This document shows positions 11,759 through 22,352 of a stretch of DNA of 64,000 bases, piece by piece. The position numbers and the translations under genes were made by a program. The stretch covers positions 197,348 through 261,347 of the forward strand of contig NW_003314366.1 of the NCBI RefSeq assembly GCF_000143415.4, given 5' to 3'. The notes below the pieces were generated by a model, which saw only the letters and a program-made list of their open reading frames with translations, was not told the DNA's origin and made no database searches. The first letter of the stretch is position 1; the number at the start of each line of letters is the position of its first letter. This DNA comes from Selaginella moellendorffii. Lineage: Eukaryota; Streptophyta; Lycopodiopsida; Selaginellales; Selaginellaceae.

Positions 11759-14165
11759 ATGCCAAAGATCGAGCTCATGCCTCCTGATTTCCTCAGTTTT
11801 TTTCCCATCAGGAACGAGGCTGCCCTGAACGATGATGCAGTTGACAGAATCGCTGTCGCCCAAGGCCGAATCGCTGTCGCCCCTAAAGTATCCAAGAAGG
11901 TCGAAGTAGAAGTTTTGGAGAGCTGGAGAAAACGGCGGTTCCAGCACGCAAACGATGCGAGGTAATTGCACTTTCGATTTTTTTTTGGGATGGAGGTAAT
12001 CCCTTTGCTTCGTCTTGTAGCTAGCATGGACCATGTACGCATCCATCCCAAGTTCCTTCATTCTAATGCAACAAGCCACAAGTGGGCTTTGGGCGGTACT
12101 TCATCTAGTTATTCTTTTGTACTCTAAGATCTTGCTCCTTTCTTAGCGATAGTGGAGCTGCTTGACAATGCGCTTGACGAGGCACCACATGGAGCGACGT
12201 TCGTGAACATTAATGTTCTCAAGAATCCAGTTGATGGCTCGCCAATGCTTCTGTTTACAAGATGTTGTTTTTTATTTTCTTGTGAGCAACACTTTGTTTG
12301 TCAATTCTCGCAACCCAGATGTCTTTTGGGTATACTGAAAAGGATAAAGACAACTACATGATATGTCGTGCTCTCTTTCTTTTTCTTCCTTTTTACTCTG
12401 GAAATCTGTTATCAGATGGAAACGGGCAATACAGCACCCCCTCTCTTACGTGGGTGCCTTTTTGCCACGTCTGTAGCGCACCCAGCTCTACACCCTAAAT
12501 GCTTAATGACTAATTTTAAATTAGTATCGTTAAATTTTAATTAGTAGATGTTGTTAACGGATATATTAAAGACTATAATTTTATATTTAGCCAGTGCATG
12601 AACGGTTATAGTATATAACTTACACTTGGTTTAGGTTTTTCCTCATCGTGTTTTATGTTTGTGCTCCTTATATTCTCTTTTTTATTTTATTCACTCTCTT
12701 TAGTATTATGGCTAAATTGGAATATGTAGATCTTGCTCAAAATAGTTTCTTTTTCTTTTTTTTGATCTTATTGAGAGAAGTATATTTGATTTGTAATTTT
12801 AAATACTTAAAAATAATTGAAAATAATATACTAGAGCAATCTTTAATTTATAGTAATAAGGTGGCATGCCTATGTGGCATACAAATGCAAATAAGCAAAT
12901 GGGGCACACACTAAATAAAGGGGTGTATTGTGCATTCTACCCCACTCGTTGGTTCACTATAAGTTTTATGAACTTCATGGTTCTTTGAGTTCATTTCTTG
13001 TGCCTTGGTGTCATTGTATTTTCAAAATCAAATGCTAAACAATGCAAGATGTATGAGAGTTACTTACTAGAATTTTTTCTATACCAATTTCTGTTACAAT
13101 ACAGGCCTACACAGAGTGTGGGGTTACTTTCTTACACCTTCCTTTGTGACACAATGCAGCAAGATGTCATAGTTCCTACAGTACATAGTAGAGAAATTCC
13201 CATAAATTGTATGGGTTGTGAATTCACTTTGTTCTTTAGTTGGATTATGAAGAGCATGGGGTGAGTTGAGAGAGGTCCAAAGAGGTACACATAAGGATTG
13301 GGAATATTTCATAGGCACAATCACAAGATGGAGTCCTTATCAATCTGAAGAATCCATTCGTAACCAAGTAAGCACTTTATAGATTTGCAATATTTTATGT
13401 TATAGATCTCTGTGATTTCAGTTCAAGAAAATCAAAGACCAAGGCACAAGAATTATCATCTACAATCTTTGGGAGGATGAGCAGTAATGGCTAGAGCTGG
13501 ACTTTGAATCAGATCCTCAAGTATGCTTTGAATTTTTCCATGGTTTATTTTGCTGATTACCTTCAAGATTATTCGAATTAGGGGTGGTGGAGAACATGCT
13601 CATATGGTGGGAAAATATCCTAGTGTAAAACAATTCTTTCTGTACCAAAATTCTCTAATGGTGAGAATGAATATTTTCACTTACTGACATTTATTTTGAT
13701 TTGCAAATATATGCATCAATTTTGTACTTGCATTTGTCAAAAAAATTCAAAATCACCCTTTGAAACCAAGAGATTTTACACCATAACATTCTACATTGAA
13801 GAGGTGGTTTACAAGCCAATGTAGGTGTTTTCTTTTTTTTTTTTCTCTTTGGTTCTTTGAAATTTATGTGTCTTTTTGGGTGTCTGCAATAGTACACCTT
13901 GGATTTTTAATGCAAGCGAGCACATAGATGTGCAAATATTCAATATCACAAAAATTGGCTTATAAAGGTAATCATTCGCTCTAAGCATTATTTTTCTCAT
14001 TTAATCTGTAACAGCCTTTTTGGAGAATCTGGAATCAATCAGGCAGCCAAGGACGAGGTGTCATTGGCATCTTTTTTACATTCTTTCACCGATCTAGGAG
14101 TTTTTGGAAGCAAATTTTGTAGAACCTACTCATGAGAAGCAAGGATCAACGTTTAGAGTATCATC
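11759..14165 (+). pseudogene. Decayed MORC (microrchidia) GHKL ATPase gene
   Basis: MORC ATPases act with RNA-directed DNA methylation in plants. Exons 11759-11961, 12025-12095 and from 12147 join in phase and read MDHVRIHPKFLHSNATSHKW, then ALGAIVELLDNALDEAPHGA (the GHKL N-motif) and NPVDGSPMLLFT. The following D-D-G-G-G-M ATP-lid motif is missing. Further family blocks are scattered downstream in AT-rich sequence: MSFGYTEKDKD (about 12320), TQSVGLLSYTFLCDTMQQDV (about 13110), DWEYFIGTITRWSPYQSEES (about 13295), FKKIKDQGTRIIIYNLWEDEQ then an in-frame TAA at 13485-13487 followed by WLELDFESDP, IIRIRG (13568), and LEANFVEPTHEKQ (about 14107). Missing core motif plus stop argue for a pseudogene. 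Intron-like gaps are much more AT-rich than those of neighbouring genes. Confidence 0.75.
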
Positions 14166-15178
14166 TATAGCAAATGCAAAGAAAGTTTTGGTTAATATTC
14201 ACCTTTTCTGCCATTTTACCTTTATAATGCGTTTTTTACTAACTGTCAGAAAGTGCTACTACTGCTTCTACTACCAGGAAAAGAAAGATGATCCATGAAG
14301 TACAGCAACCTCAGATTGCAGAGAGAAGATGGCCTCCAAGGTAGGATTACTCTTTTTTAACATTTATGTTGAATCCTATGTGGCAGCCACATTGACCGTG
14401 CCCTCATTGCATCTCCCCATTCAACTTGGATGAAACCTGGCTGCTGGAGGACAAGAGGGGAGAAATTCAGTGAGAATGGAAGGATGCTAGAACGTTCTTC
14501 TTTTGTTTGAATTCTTCTAATAAACATTTAGAGGAAGTGCCAAAGATTTGCATTGCAGCAGATCTCATTCCACCCTAAACAGCAAGCGCTGTCAAATGCT
14601 AATGTGTGAGTAAATGAGATGATGGCAGGAGGACATACTCGGTCTCAGTGGTTGCCATATAGGATTCATGTTAAAAAAGAGCCATTTTACCATTTATTTC
14701 CGACTAGAATGATGTTTCTTCAAGAATTACTAATGCCTCTAAAGCTGAGGAACAGGTTGAACTAACAGATCCACCAGCTGAGAGAGAGACGAATGTTATA
14801 GTTATAGTTACAGAGTTTTGTGCGTTTTTTTTCATTACTACTGACTTTTCAGCTTCCCTTTCAAACTGGAGAGGCTGAAGGCAGCCGGGGTTACTCAAAG
14901 CCCAGGAGCTGGAAGAAACTGTACTAGCATATTCCAATCTTTTTCAACAAGCAACATCGTGACAAATGAGCTGAGTTGACGGCTATAGCTGAGTTGACAT
15001 ATTCTCGCTGTTCCCGCAAAGAGTCTCCACGTCGAGGACGTAACCTGTGGTCATCCTGGACAAGAAATGGTCGAGCCACAAGACATGGTTAAGCTTTGTG
15101 GAGGCGGATTTTGATCCAAAAAGAAAAAATGCATGGGATAAAATTCCCTTTAGTGTGGGTGTCCAACAGGTTTAAGTA
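14166..15178. other. Unassigned stretch between MORC remnant and glutamyl endopeptidase gene
   Basis: A short open block near 14243-14340 reads a Lys/Arg/Thr/Gln-rich peptide (TTRKRKMIHEVQQPQ) that could be the disordered C-terminal part of the MORC remnant, but no family motif is visible. From about 14940 the GC content rises toward the endopeptidase gene and the stretch probably contains its promoter. No repeat or RNA gene seen. Confidence 0.35.
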
Positions 15179-18100
15179 ATGGCGCATTGTCCAAGCATCG
15201 TCTCCCTTCTGCGCCCTCCTCCTCCTCTTGGGCCTGGTCGAGTTTTTTTAGGTCATCTCGGTTCGTGGAGGAGGATACCCATTTCCAGGGCGAGGAGAAT
15301 GACGATTCATGGCGCTTCTCGCCTTGTCGCTACCAGAGCTGCCGCCGCCACCACCGCCGCCACCAATGGTGACTTCTCCTTCCTTGTTTCCCCTCTCCAA
15401 GCTGATTTTCTCCTTGTGTAGCTCCTCCGCTTGGCTACCAGTTGCCAGCACCAGAAATCCGGAGGATTGTGGACGCTCCTCCCAATCCAGCGCTCTCCTT
15501 CTCACCCAAGCGCGACAAGATCCTGTTCATGAAGCGCACGTCGTTGCCACCGCTGTCGGAGCTTGCTCGTCCGGAGCTCAAGCTCGCGGGCCTCCGCATT
15601 GATCCGGAATGCAACTGTCGCAGCCGCATGTATGGTGATTCTACGTTGCTTTTCCTCGTCCTTGGAGTTCTAACGTGTTCTTTGCTCTCTCTCACGCACA
15701 GGTCGTCCTACGTCGGCCTCGGCATGTCGTCCTTGTCCCACGACGGGCTTGTGGGAGTGGAGCGTCTCGTTACCGGGTTGCCAGCCGGTGCCAGGATCAA
15801 CTTTGTGAGCTGGTACTTCGTTTACTTCCTTCGTTTTCTTGAGTGGCTTGTGCGTATCTCCATCCCAGGTCGCCTGATGGTAGTCACCTTGCATTCGTTC
15901 TTTGGGGGATAGACAAGGTACTTTGCATTCTCTACTTACTGGTTTCTCGTGTAATGGAATCCAACCTTTTCTCACAGGAGGACGGGACAAGGAGCGAGCT
16001 GGGACTTTGGATCGTGGACGTGCAAACTCTAGAAGCCAGAGAGCTGATTGGACCTCCAAACTACTGCCTTAACACCGTATTCGATTCGTAAGCCATCATC
16101 TTCCAGCCTACGTCCGTGATGTTCTTTTCTAACTCACTCTCGCGTCAGATACTCGTGGCTGGATCCCTCGACACTGGTAGCGTGCGTTGTTCCGAGCGCT
16201 CGGGGTCCTCCACCCAAGAAACCACTCACCCCGCTAAGTCCCAAGGTTCTCATGAACGAGGAAAAGCGGGTCGTGCAGAACCGGACGTACCAGGACCTCT
16301 TGAAGAGCAAGCATGACGAAGACGTCTTCGATTACTATGCTACCAGCGAGCTCCTCCTCGTGTCCACGTCCGGAGATGTTGATCCGCTGGTGCTTGGCGA
16401 GGCTGCGGTGTACACCTCCCTGGATCCATCTCCTGATGGAAACTACTTGCTGGTGTCGACCATGCACCGGCCTTATTCTTTTTCGGTCCCCTGCGGCCGA
16501 TTTCCCAAGAGAACAGAGGTGTGGACGAGATCAGGACGACTTGTACAAGAAGTAGCAGACTTGCCACTCGCAGAAGATATACCAATAGCTCATGACAGTG
16601 TTCGTCAAGGTCGAAGGTCCATCAACTGGCGCTCGGACAAGCCTTCATCCCTGTATTGGTAAGAAATGACTGTTTATTTTTTCTTTCTGTTCCTCATGAT
16701 ATGTATATATGTGTTTTACAGGGTGGAAACTCAGGATGGTGGAGATTCGAGGGAGAAAGTATCTCCCCGGGACATAGTGTACTCACTTCGAGTAGATTCC
16801 AGTGAAGCACAGGAACCGGAGATTATTCACAAACTTGATCTTCGCTACGGGTACGTATTCTGCTGCTTAAGTCAATCGTTTGTGATGTGTGTTTTTGGCT
16901 GGCAGAGGCTCACTCTGGGGTAACGATTCATTGGCTCTGATTTATGAATCGTGGTATAAGACGCGGCAGACCAGGACATGGATGGTTGCTCCTGGTGCAC
17001 CAGGCACCGAGCCTCGCGTGCTGTTCGATAGATCGTCGGAAGATGTCTACTCAGACCCCGGCTCTCCGGTGTTACGCAGAACCTCGTTCGGTACTTACGT
17101 TCTGGCTCAAGTAAAGACGAGTGATGGTAATAGGAATCTACTGCTTGATGGCAACGGGGCAACTCCGGAAGGAAAGATACCGTTCCTTGATCTTCTCAAC
17201 ATGTAAGCTCGTTCACTCGCTGTTGATTTTGCAAACACTTTCTTTGCAGTGATACGGGTGCAAAAGAGCGGATTTGGCAAAGCCAGAAGGACAAGTACTA
17301 TGAAAAGGTCACGGCTCTCATGTCCGATCAGATAGACGATGATCTCGACGTGGACAAGCTGCGAATGCTCATCTCAAGAGAAAGCCAAACGGAGCCTCCG
17401 CAGTACTTTCTTTGGTTTTGGCCCGACAAGACTGCTGTTCAAGTCACAAACTTTCCGCATCCTTACCCGCAGCTTGTCAACCTCCAGAAGGAAGTGATTC
17501 GATATCCCCGCTCCGATGGTGTGCAGTTAACAGCAACGCTCTATTTACCACCCGACTACGAGCCATCAAGAGACGGCCCGCTGCCGACGCTGGTGTGGGC
17601 ATATCCGAGAGAGTTCAAGAGCAAAGAAAACGCTGGACAGATGCGGCGATCACCGAACGAGTTTGCTGGTATTGGCTCGACGTCGCCTCTACTGTGGCTG
17701 GCGAGACGGTGAGTTAGCTCTTGCCCTTCGTTTTCCTTTTCTCCTTTAGAATTTCATCTTATACTCGTGCTGGTGATCAGCTTTGCAGTCTTGGATGGTC
17801 CAACTATACCGATTGTTGGAGAGGGTGAAGCTGAAGCCAATGACAGGTGCTTGTCATTGTATTTTCTCATGCTCGTGTATTGATTGATTGGCATTGTCTC
17901 AGCTACGTCGAGCAGCTGGTTTCTAGCGCTGAGGCCGCAGTTGAGGAAATCATTCGTCGCGGGGTAACTATCTAGATAGAGCTCTTTAGCTTCATGCTTG
18001 ACAACTTTTGGAACTTTGCAGGTGGCTCATCCCGACAGAATTGCTGTAGGAGGGCACTCGTATGGAGCATTCATGGCCGCCAATCTCTTAGCTCATGCTC

Positions 18101-18655
18101 CACATCTCTTCTGCTGTGGCATTGCTCGAGCGGGAGCATACAACAGAACACTCACACCGTTTGGATTTCAGGTGGGTCTCCGTTTCTCAGTTTCGTCTGA
18201 CTCGCAACTTTGGTTTGCACAGAGCGAGGATCGGACACTCTGGGAAGCTCCCAAAACTTACATCGACATGAGTCCTTTCATGCTGGCAAACAAGATGCAA
18301 AATCCCATCCTGCTGATCCATGGCGAGGACGACAACAACTCGGGTACGCTGACGATGCAGGTAAAAGTTTTTCTTTTTCTTTCTCCTGCTCGGCACTGTC
18401 CTGACAAGCTCACTCCAGTCGGAGAGATTCTACGACGCTCTCAAGGGTCACGGGGTGGTTTGCCGGCTCGTGCTACTTCCATTCGAGAGCCACGGATACG
18501 TAGCACGAGAGAGCGTTATGCACACTCTCTGGGAGTCGGAGAGGTGGCTGGACAAGTTTTGCGTGGCTGCTACTAGCACCACCGGGATGGCGGAGGAGAG
18601 CGAGGACTCCGAGAAAGATGCTAGCACGGCTGCAGCTCCACTCTCATCGCTGTAG
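15179..18655 (+). CDS. GEP: Chloroplast glutamyl endopeptidase (prolyl oligopeptidase-like serine peptidase, S9D)
   Basis: Plastid serine peptidase cleaving after Glu. Fourteen exons join in phase: 15179-15385, 15442-15629, 15702-15812, 15869-15917, 15978-16087, 16149-16658, 16722-16850, 16906-17202, 17250-17708, 17781-17846, 17903-17963, 18022-18171, 18223-18360 and 18419-18655, giving 903 aa (a shorter start at 15299 is possible; Arabidopsis protein about 960). The first exon is Arg/Ala/Ser/Thr-rich like a transit peptide. The propeller domain shows IVDAPPNPALSFSPKRDKIL, DEDVFDYYAT and AAVYTSLDPSPDGNYLLV, then WRSDKPSSLYWVETQDGGD. The hydrolase domain has VQLTATLYLPPDYEPS, the nucleophile in GGHSYGAFMAANLLAHAP, the Asp in HGEDDNNSG, and the His in ESHGYVARES. 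The stop is followed 36 bp later by the start of the asparaginase-like gene. Confidence 0.95.
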
Positions 18656-18691
18656 CTACCAGTGTGGAATAAGCAAGCCCTAGGAAGGAGG

Positions 18692-19767
18692 ATGGGGTGG
18701 GCTCTGGCTCTCCACGGCGGTGCCGGCGACATCAAGCGCTCCGAGAGGACCGAGGCCGCGGAGTCGGTCCTCCTGGAATGCCTCAGCCTCGGTGTTGCGG
18801 AGCTAGAGTCCGGGCGATGCGCTCTGGACGTGGTTGAATTGGTGGTAAGCGTGGCTTTCTTTGCGTGACAATCGATCGCCATGCCACCTTTTTTGCAGGT
18901 CCGCGCGCTGGAGAACAACGAGATGTTCAATGCCGGCAAAGGATCGGTTTTGACGGCCGAAGGCACTGTGGAGATGGAAGCCAGCATCATGGACGGTGCC
19001 ACGGGTGACTGTGGAGCGGTCTCGGGCCTCACCACGGTTGTCAACCCGATCTCCCTGGCTCGCCTCGTCATGGAGAAAACGCCTCACATCTATCTCGCCT
19101 TTGACGGGGCCGAGGCCTTTGCAAGGCAACAGGTTCGAACGCTTTCGTTTCTTTGCTCTTGTTCTTGTTAACTGCAAAGCTCGAGTTGACAGGGAGTTGA
19201 AACTGCCGATCCCGGCTACTTTGTCACGGAGAGGAACATCCAGCGCTTGCGTCAAACCAAGGAGACGCAAACCGTTCAGGTAGAGTGGCCTAGCCTAGTT
19301 CGTTTTGTTCTCGCGCAACCGCTAACTGGAACTCTCTTGAAAAGATCGACTACTCGGTGCCTTCCGAAGCTGGCGAGACTGTGGGCTGTGTGGCCGTGGA
19401 CTGCCATGGCAAGTGCGCGGCTGCCACATCCACCGGAGGCATGGTGAACAAGATGGCAGGACGCATTGGAGACACTCCGGTGATAGGCGCAGGAACTTAC
19501 GCAAACGGGGTGTGCGCGGTGTCCACAACCGGGAAAGGCGAGAGCATCATGCGAGGCATGGTTGCGGCGGACGTTGCTGCTCGCATGAAGTACAAAGCTC
19601 TCAAGCTCTCCGAGGCAGCGGGCAGTGTTGTCAAGGAGCTCGAGGCAGGGACGACAGGTCTGGTGGCAGTCTCGGCCAAGGGAGAGATCGCAATGGACTT
19701 CAACACAACCGGCATGTTTCGAGCCAGTGCAGATCACACAGGGCACCTCGAGGTCGGGGTGTGGTGA
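18692..19767 (+). CDS. Isoaspartyl peptidase/L-asparaginase (Ntn hydrolase)
   Basis: Removes isoaspartyl residues and hydrolyses asparagine; made as a precursor that cleaves itself before a catalytic Thr. Exons 18692-18844, 18899-19132, 19193-19279 and 19345-19767 join in phase to 298 aa, slightly shorter than typical plant members (about 315-325). Visible motifs are [10 protein letters not shown] at the N-terminus, [21 protein letters not shown] with CGAVSGL, the self-cleavage site [10 protein letters not shown] with Thr as new N-terminus, [29 protein letters not shown] and [10 protein letters not shown]. No targeting peptide is apparent, consistent with a cytosolic enzyme. Starts 36 bp after the endopeptidase stop on the same strand. 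Whether it is of the K-dependent or K-independent type is not decided. Confidence 0.95.
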
Positions 19768-19859
19768 AGGAAAACGAAGGAAAACAGCTCTTTTCCTATC
19801 TACATTCTAGGAGACTATGGCAGTGGCACGAATAAAAGATGGTCAGGATGGTTTACGAC

Positions 19860-21119
19860 TCAGGAAGAAGAAGAGGAAGATCTCACGGGCTTCTCGAGCA
19901 ATGCCGAGAGGTAGACTTCGTGGTTCTTGATGCCGTTCTTGTCGAGCTTGAGGCCGGCCACCCACTTGAGCTTGGTGTATCCCAGCCGCTCCACCATGGG
20001 GGCGTAGAGGGTGTGGAGCTGGTCCTGGGTGCAAAAGAAGTGATCCAGCCACAGGATCCCTCCGGGACGCAGCACCCGGTCGATGTCGAAGAGGATGAAC
20101 TCGAGAGTGCGCGTGGGGATCCAGCTGCTGAGGACGTGCATGCTGTGGACGAGATCCAGCGTGTTGTCGAAGAAGGGGAGGCGCTGGCCGACGGTGAGGA
20201 AGATCGGGACGAGGCCGCGCAGCGCGATGAACTCGTTGAAAGGCCCGTTGAGGTTGAGCGAGGTGGTGACGATGGTAACGTTGTGCTCGGCCATCCTGGC
20301 GGCAAAGCTGGCGGTGCCGCCACCGATGTCTAGCCCGATCCGGAGGCTCCCGCGCTTGAGCGCCACCAGGTCCTTGATGGTGATCACGTCGTTCTTGCCT
20401 CGCGGCACCACCCACCTCGTCCTCTCGGCGCCCGTGAGCTCGAAGCAATCCGCGCAGTCGACGAACACCTTGCTCTCCTTGGCGCGCCGGTTGAGGCAGT
20501 CGAAGCTCTTGCAAGTGTAGTGGCTCCAGCGGATGGTATCGTCGGGCGGGGTGCTCCAGCGGCAGCCCGGCAGCGGCAGCGGCGTGGAGTAGGAGGGTGG
20601 CGAGCGCGCAAAGCAGCGGCGCCGCGGCAGGGGCTCGCAGCCGCGCACCATGAGAGCTTGGGCGATGTTCCAGTCGTCCGGGCAGAGGCTCCCGACGGTG
20701 TAGTTCATGTAGGTGTCGAGGAGAGCCATGTGTTGGAAGCAGGCATGGCCGATGGGCGATACCATCGTCTCGCCGCCGTGTGTTGGGTTTCTTCCCAGGG
20801 GTAGGCTGCGCTCCTCCGTGTACTCGAGAAGCTCCGAGCTCATGAGCAGAGATCTGGATCCAGCGCTTGGTCTTGTCCGCGCCGCTGTCAGTGCCTGCCG
20901 GATCTCTTCTCTCAGGGATGCTATCTCTGCGAGGAGTGGAGTGGAAGAGGGCGATAGGAGATTATCTTGCCTGACCCCCCGTGACACGGAGAGGCTGTAG
21001 AGCGCCATGAGATTGGTGCTGACGATCGAAGCCACTAGGAGGAGGTTCCATGCCACGCTCCACATTGAGATCGAGGAGGAGGAGGAAGACCTCTCTCTTG
21101 CTGCCTCGGCCTTCTTCAT
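19860..21119 (-). CDS. Putative type II membrane SAM-dependent methyltransferase (At1g29790-like)
   Basis: Single-exon gene. The first ATG in frame is at 21119, giving 419 aa. A Ser-rich N-terminus precedes one membrane anchor, SVAWNLLLVASIVSTNLMALYS. The luminal stem contains LLAEIASLREEIRQAL (short coiled coil). The C-terminal half has Cys-rich stretches (CKSFDCLNRR, CADCFEL) and a methyltransferase core. Motif I is LRIGLDIGGGTASFAARM, and a post-I acidic region, LDLVHSMHVLSSWIP, and DRVLRPGGILWLDHFF follow, as in class I methyltransferases. The tail ends in a run of Ser. Plant proteins with this layout are annotated as probable methyltransferases; the substrate is unknown. The gene is strongly GC-rich. 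Confidence 0.85.
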   Translation of the reverse strand: MKKAEAARERSSSSSSISMWSVAWNLLLVASIVSTNLMALYSLSVSRGVRQDNLLSPSSTPLLAEIASLREEIRQALTAARTRPSAGSRSLLMSSELLEYTEERSLPLGRNPTHGGETMVSPIGHACFQHMALLDTYMNYTVGSLCPDDWNIAQALMVRGCEPLPRRRCFARSPPSYSTPLPLPGCRWSTPPDDTIRWSHYTCKSFDCLNRRAKESKVFVDCADCFELTGAERTRWVVPRGKNDVITIKDLVALKRGSLRIGLDIGGGTASFAARMAEHNVTIVTTSLNLNGPFNEFIALRGLVPIFLTVGQRLPFFDNTLDLVHSMHVLSSWIPTRTLEFILFDIDRVLRPGGILWLDHFFCTQDQLHTLYAPMVERLGYTKLKWVAGLKLDKNGIKNHEVYLSALLEKPVRSSSSSS

Positions 21120-21470
21120 GCCACAGCCCACCTCGATCGAAAGCAGCGAGTGGGATCTATCTGGACACTCACATTTCCAGTCCCACTCGAAGACTCGACT
21201 TCGTGAATGTCTTGTTTGGTTGCATCATGCGAAGAGCTTCACGATCCACGACGCGATGAGATTCTTTGACATGCTACATGTGAATTCTTGTCGGTGCGCG
21301 AATGGAATCACCAGAGTGGACTTAGAGCGGATGATACATGTTTTGGATTTTCAAAGCTTCGCGGGGCGTTGACTTTCTTGACTTTTCTTGACCGGATATT
21401 CCATATGCTGCTCTTTGGGCAATCCCTCGCGAGTCGATAAAAATGAAGGTGGCAAAGCTGCTTTATATGT

Positions 21471-22198
21471 ATGTTTTCTACACACCAAAGGTTGTATAGA
21501 ATGATGTTTGTGCTTGCTAATGTCTTGCTTTCTCTCTTGTGCTGCGAATTTGCCTTTGGTGTTGATCCCACAGTTGGTTTTGAGAAGCAACAGGTCTCTT
21601 GGAAAATCCAAAAGCCATATGATCTCCAAGTTTCCGATCGCTACAACTTCAGCGATGGCGTGCATAAGCTGTGGGTGTATACTAGTGACAAGCCCCAGAA
21701 CCCGCATAGTCCTACAAAGCCAAGGACGGAGCTTAGATTTCGAGTAAGTTGCAAGAGAATCTAGTTCTTAGTTTTGGTGTTGATAGCAGTCTATCTTTGT
21801 AGCAACCACAATACTCACAAGGAATCTGGCAATTCGAGGGAGACTTTTACGTTCCTTCGGGCACCACCGGAGTGTGTATAATGCAAATCCATGGCGGAAG
21901 GAACAGTGCCACCGCGCTCCAAATTCGAGTTGATGGGCCTGGTGATTTGATTCGCACTGGAGCGGACTTGGAGCACGCGACATTCGCAACGCACATCTAT
22001 GACAAATGGATCCATCTCAATGTCATTCACGATGTAGACCATGAGATGCTTAGCATTTATCTGGATGGAGAGCTCAAGCATTGGGAGGTAAACGAAACAT
22101 ACGAGGAGCATTATTTCAAGTGTGGAGTGTACACCCAGAACAATGCTAGTGAATATATGGAATCCAGGTGGAAGAACATCAACATATGGAAGCTTTAG
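21471..22198 (+). CDS. Secreted citrate-binding-protein/alginate-lyase-2-like (PL7-fold) protein
   Basis: Two exons, 21471-21743 and 21803-22198, encode 222 aa (about 212 from the alternative ATG at 21501). A signal peptide is clear: MMFVLANVLLSLLCCEFAFG. The mature part reads KPRTELRFR, QPQYSQGIWQFEGDFYVPSG, VCIMQIHGG, DKWIHLNVIHD, HYFKCGVYTQN and SRWKNINIWKL. These are the beta-jelly-roll motifs of the plant family called citrate-binding protein, related to polysaccharide lyase family 7 (R-T-E-L-R and Q-I-H strands). The Y-F-K-x-G-x-Y-x-Q motif of PL7 enzymes is present as YFKCGVYTQ. Whether it cuts polysaccharide or only binds is unknown. Confidence 0.85.
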
Positions 22199-22352
22199 TT
22201 GTGAACTGAAAAGGCATGTTTAAAACCACAAAACTCTTGAATCTCACCTTTTGCTTCCCTCCTCACAATGATATTCCGCGAGGATGAGCGCGAGAACAGA
22301 GGTGGTGATGCTGCTGTGATGATGATAGAAAGCCTGGTTCTTTTCTTTGTGT

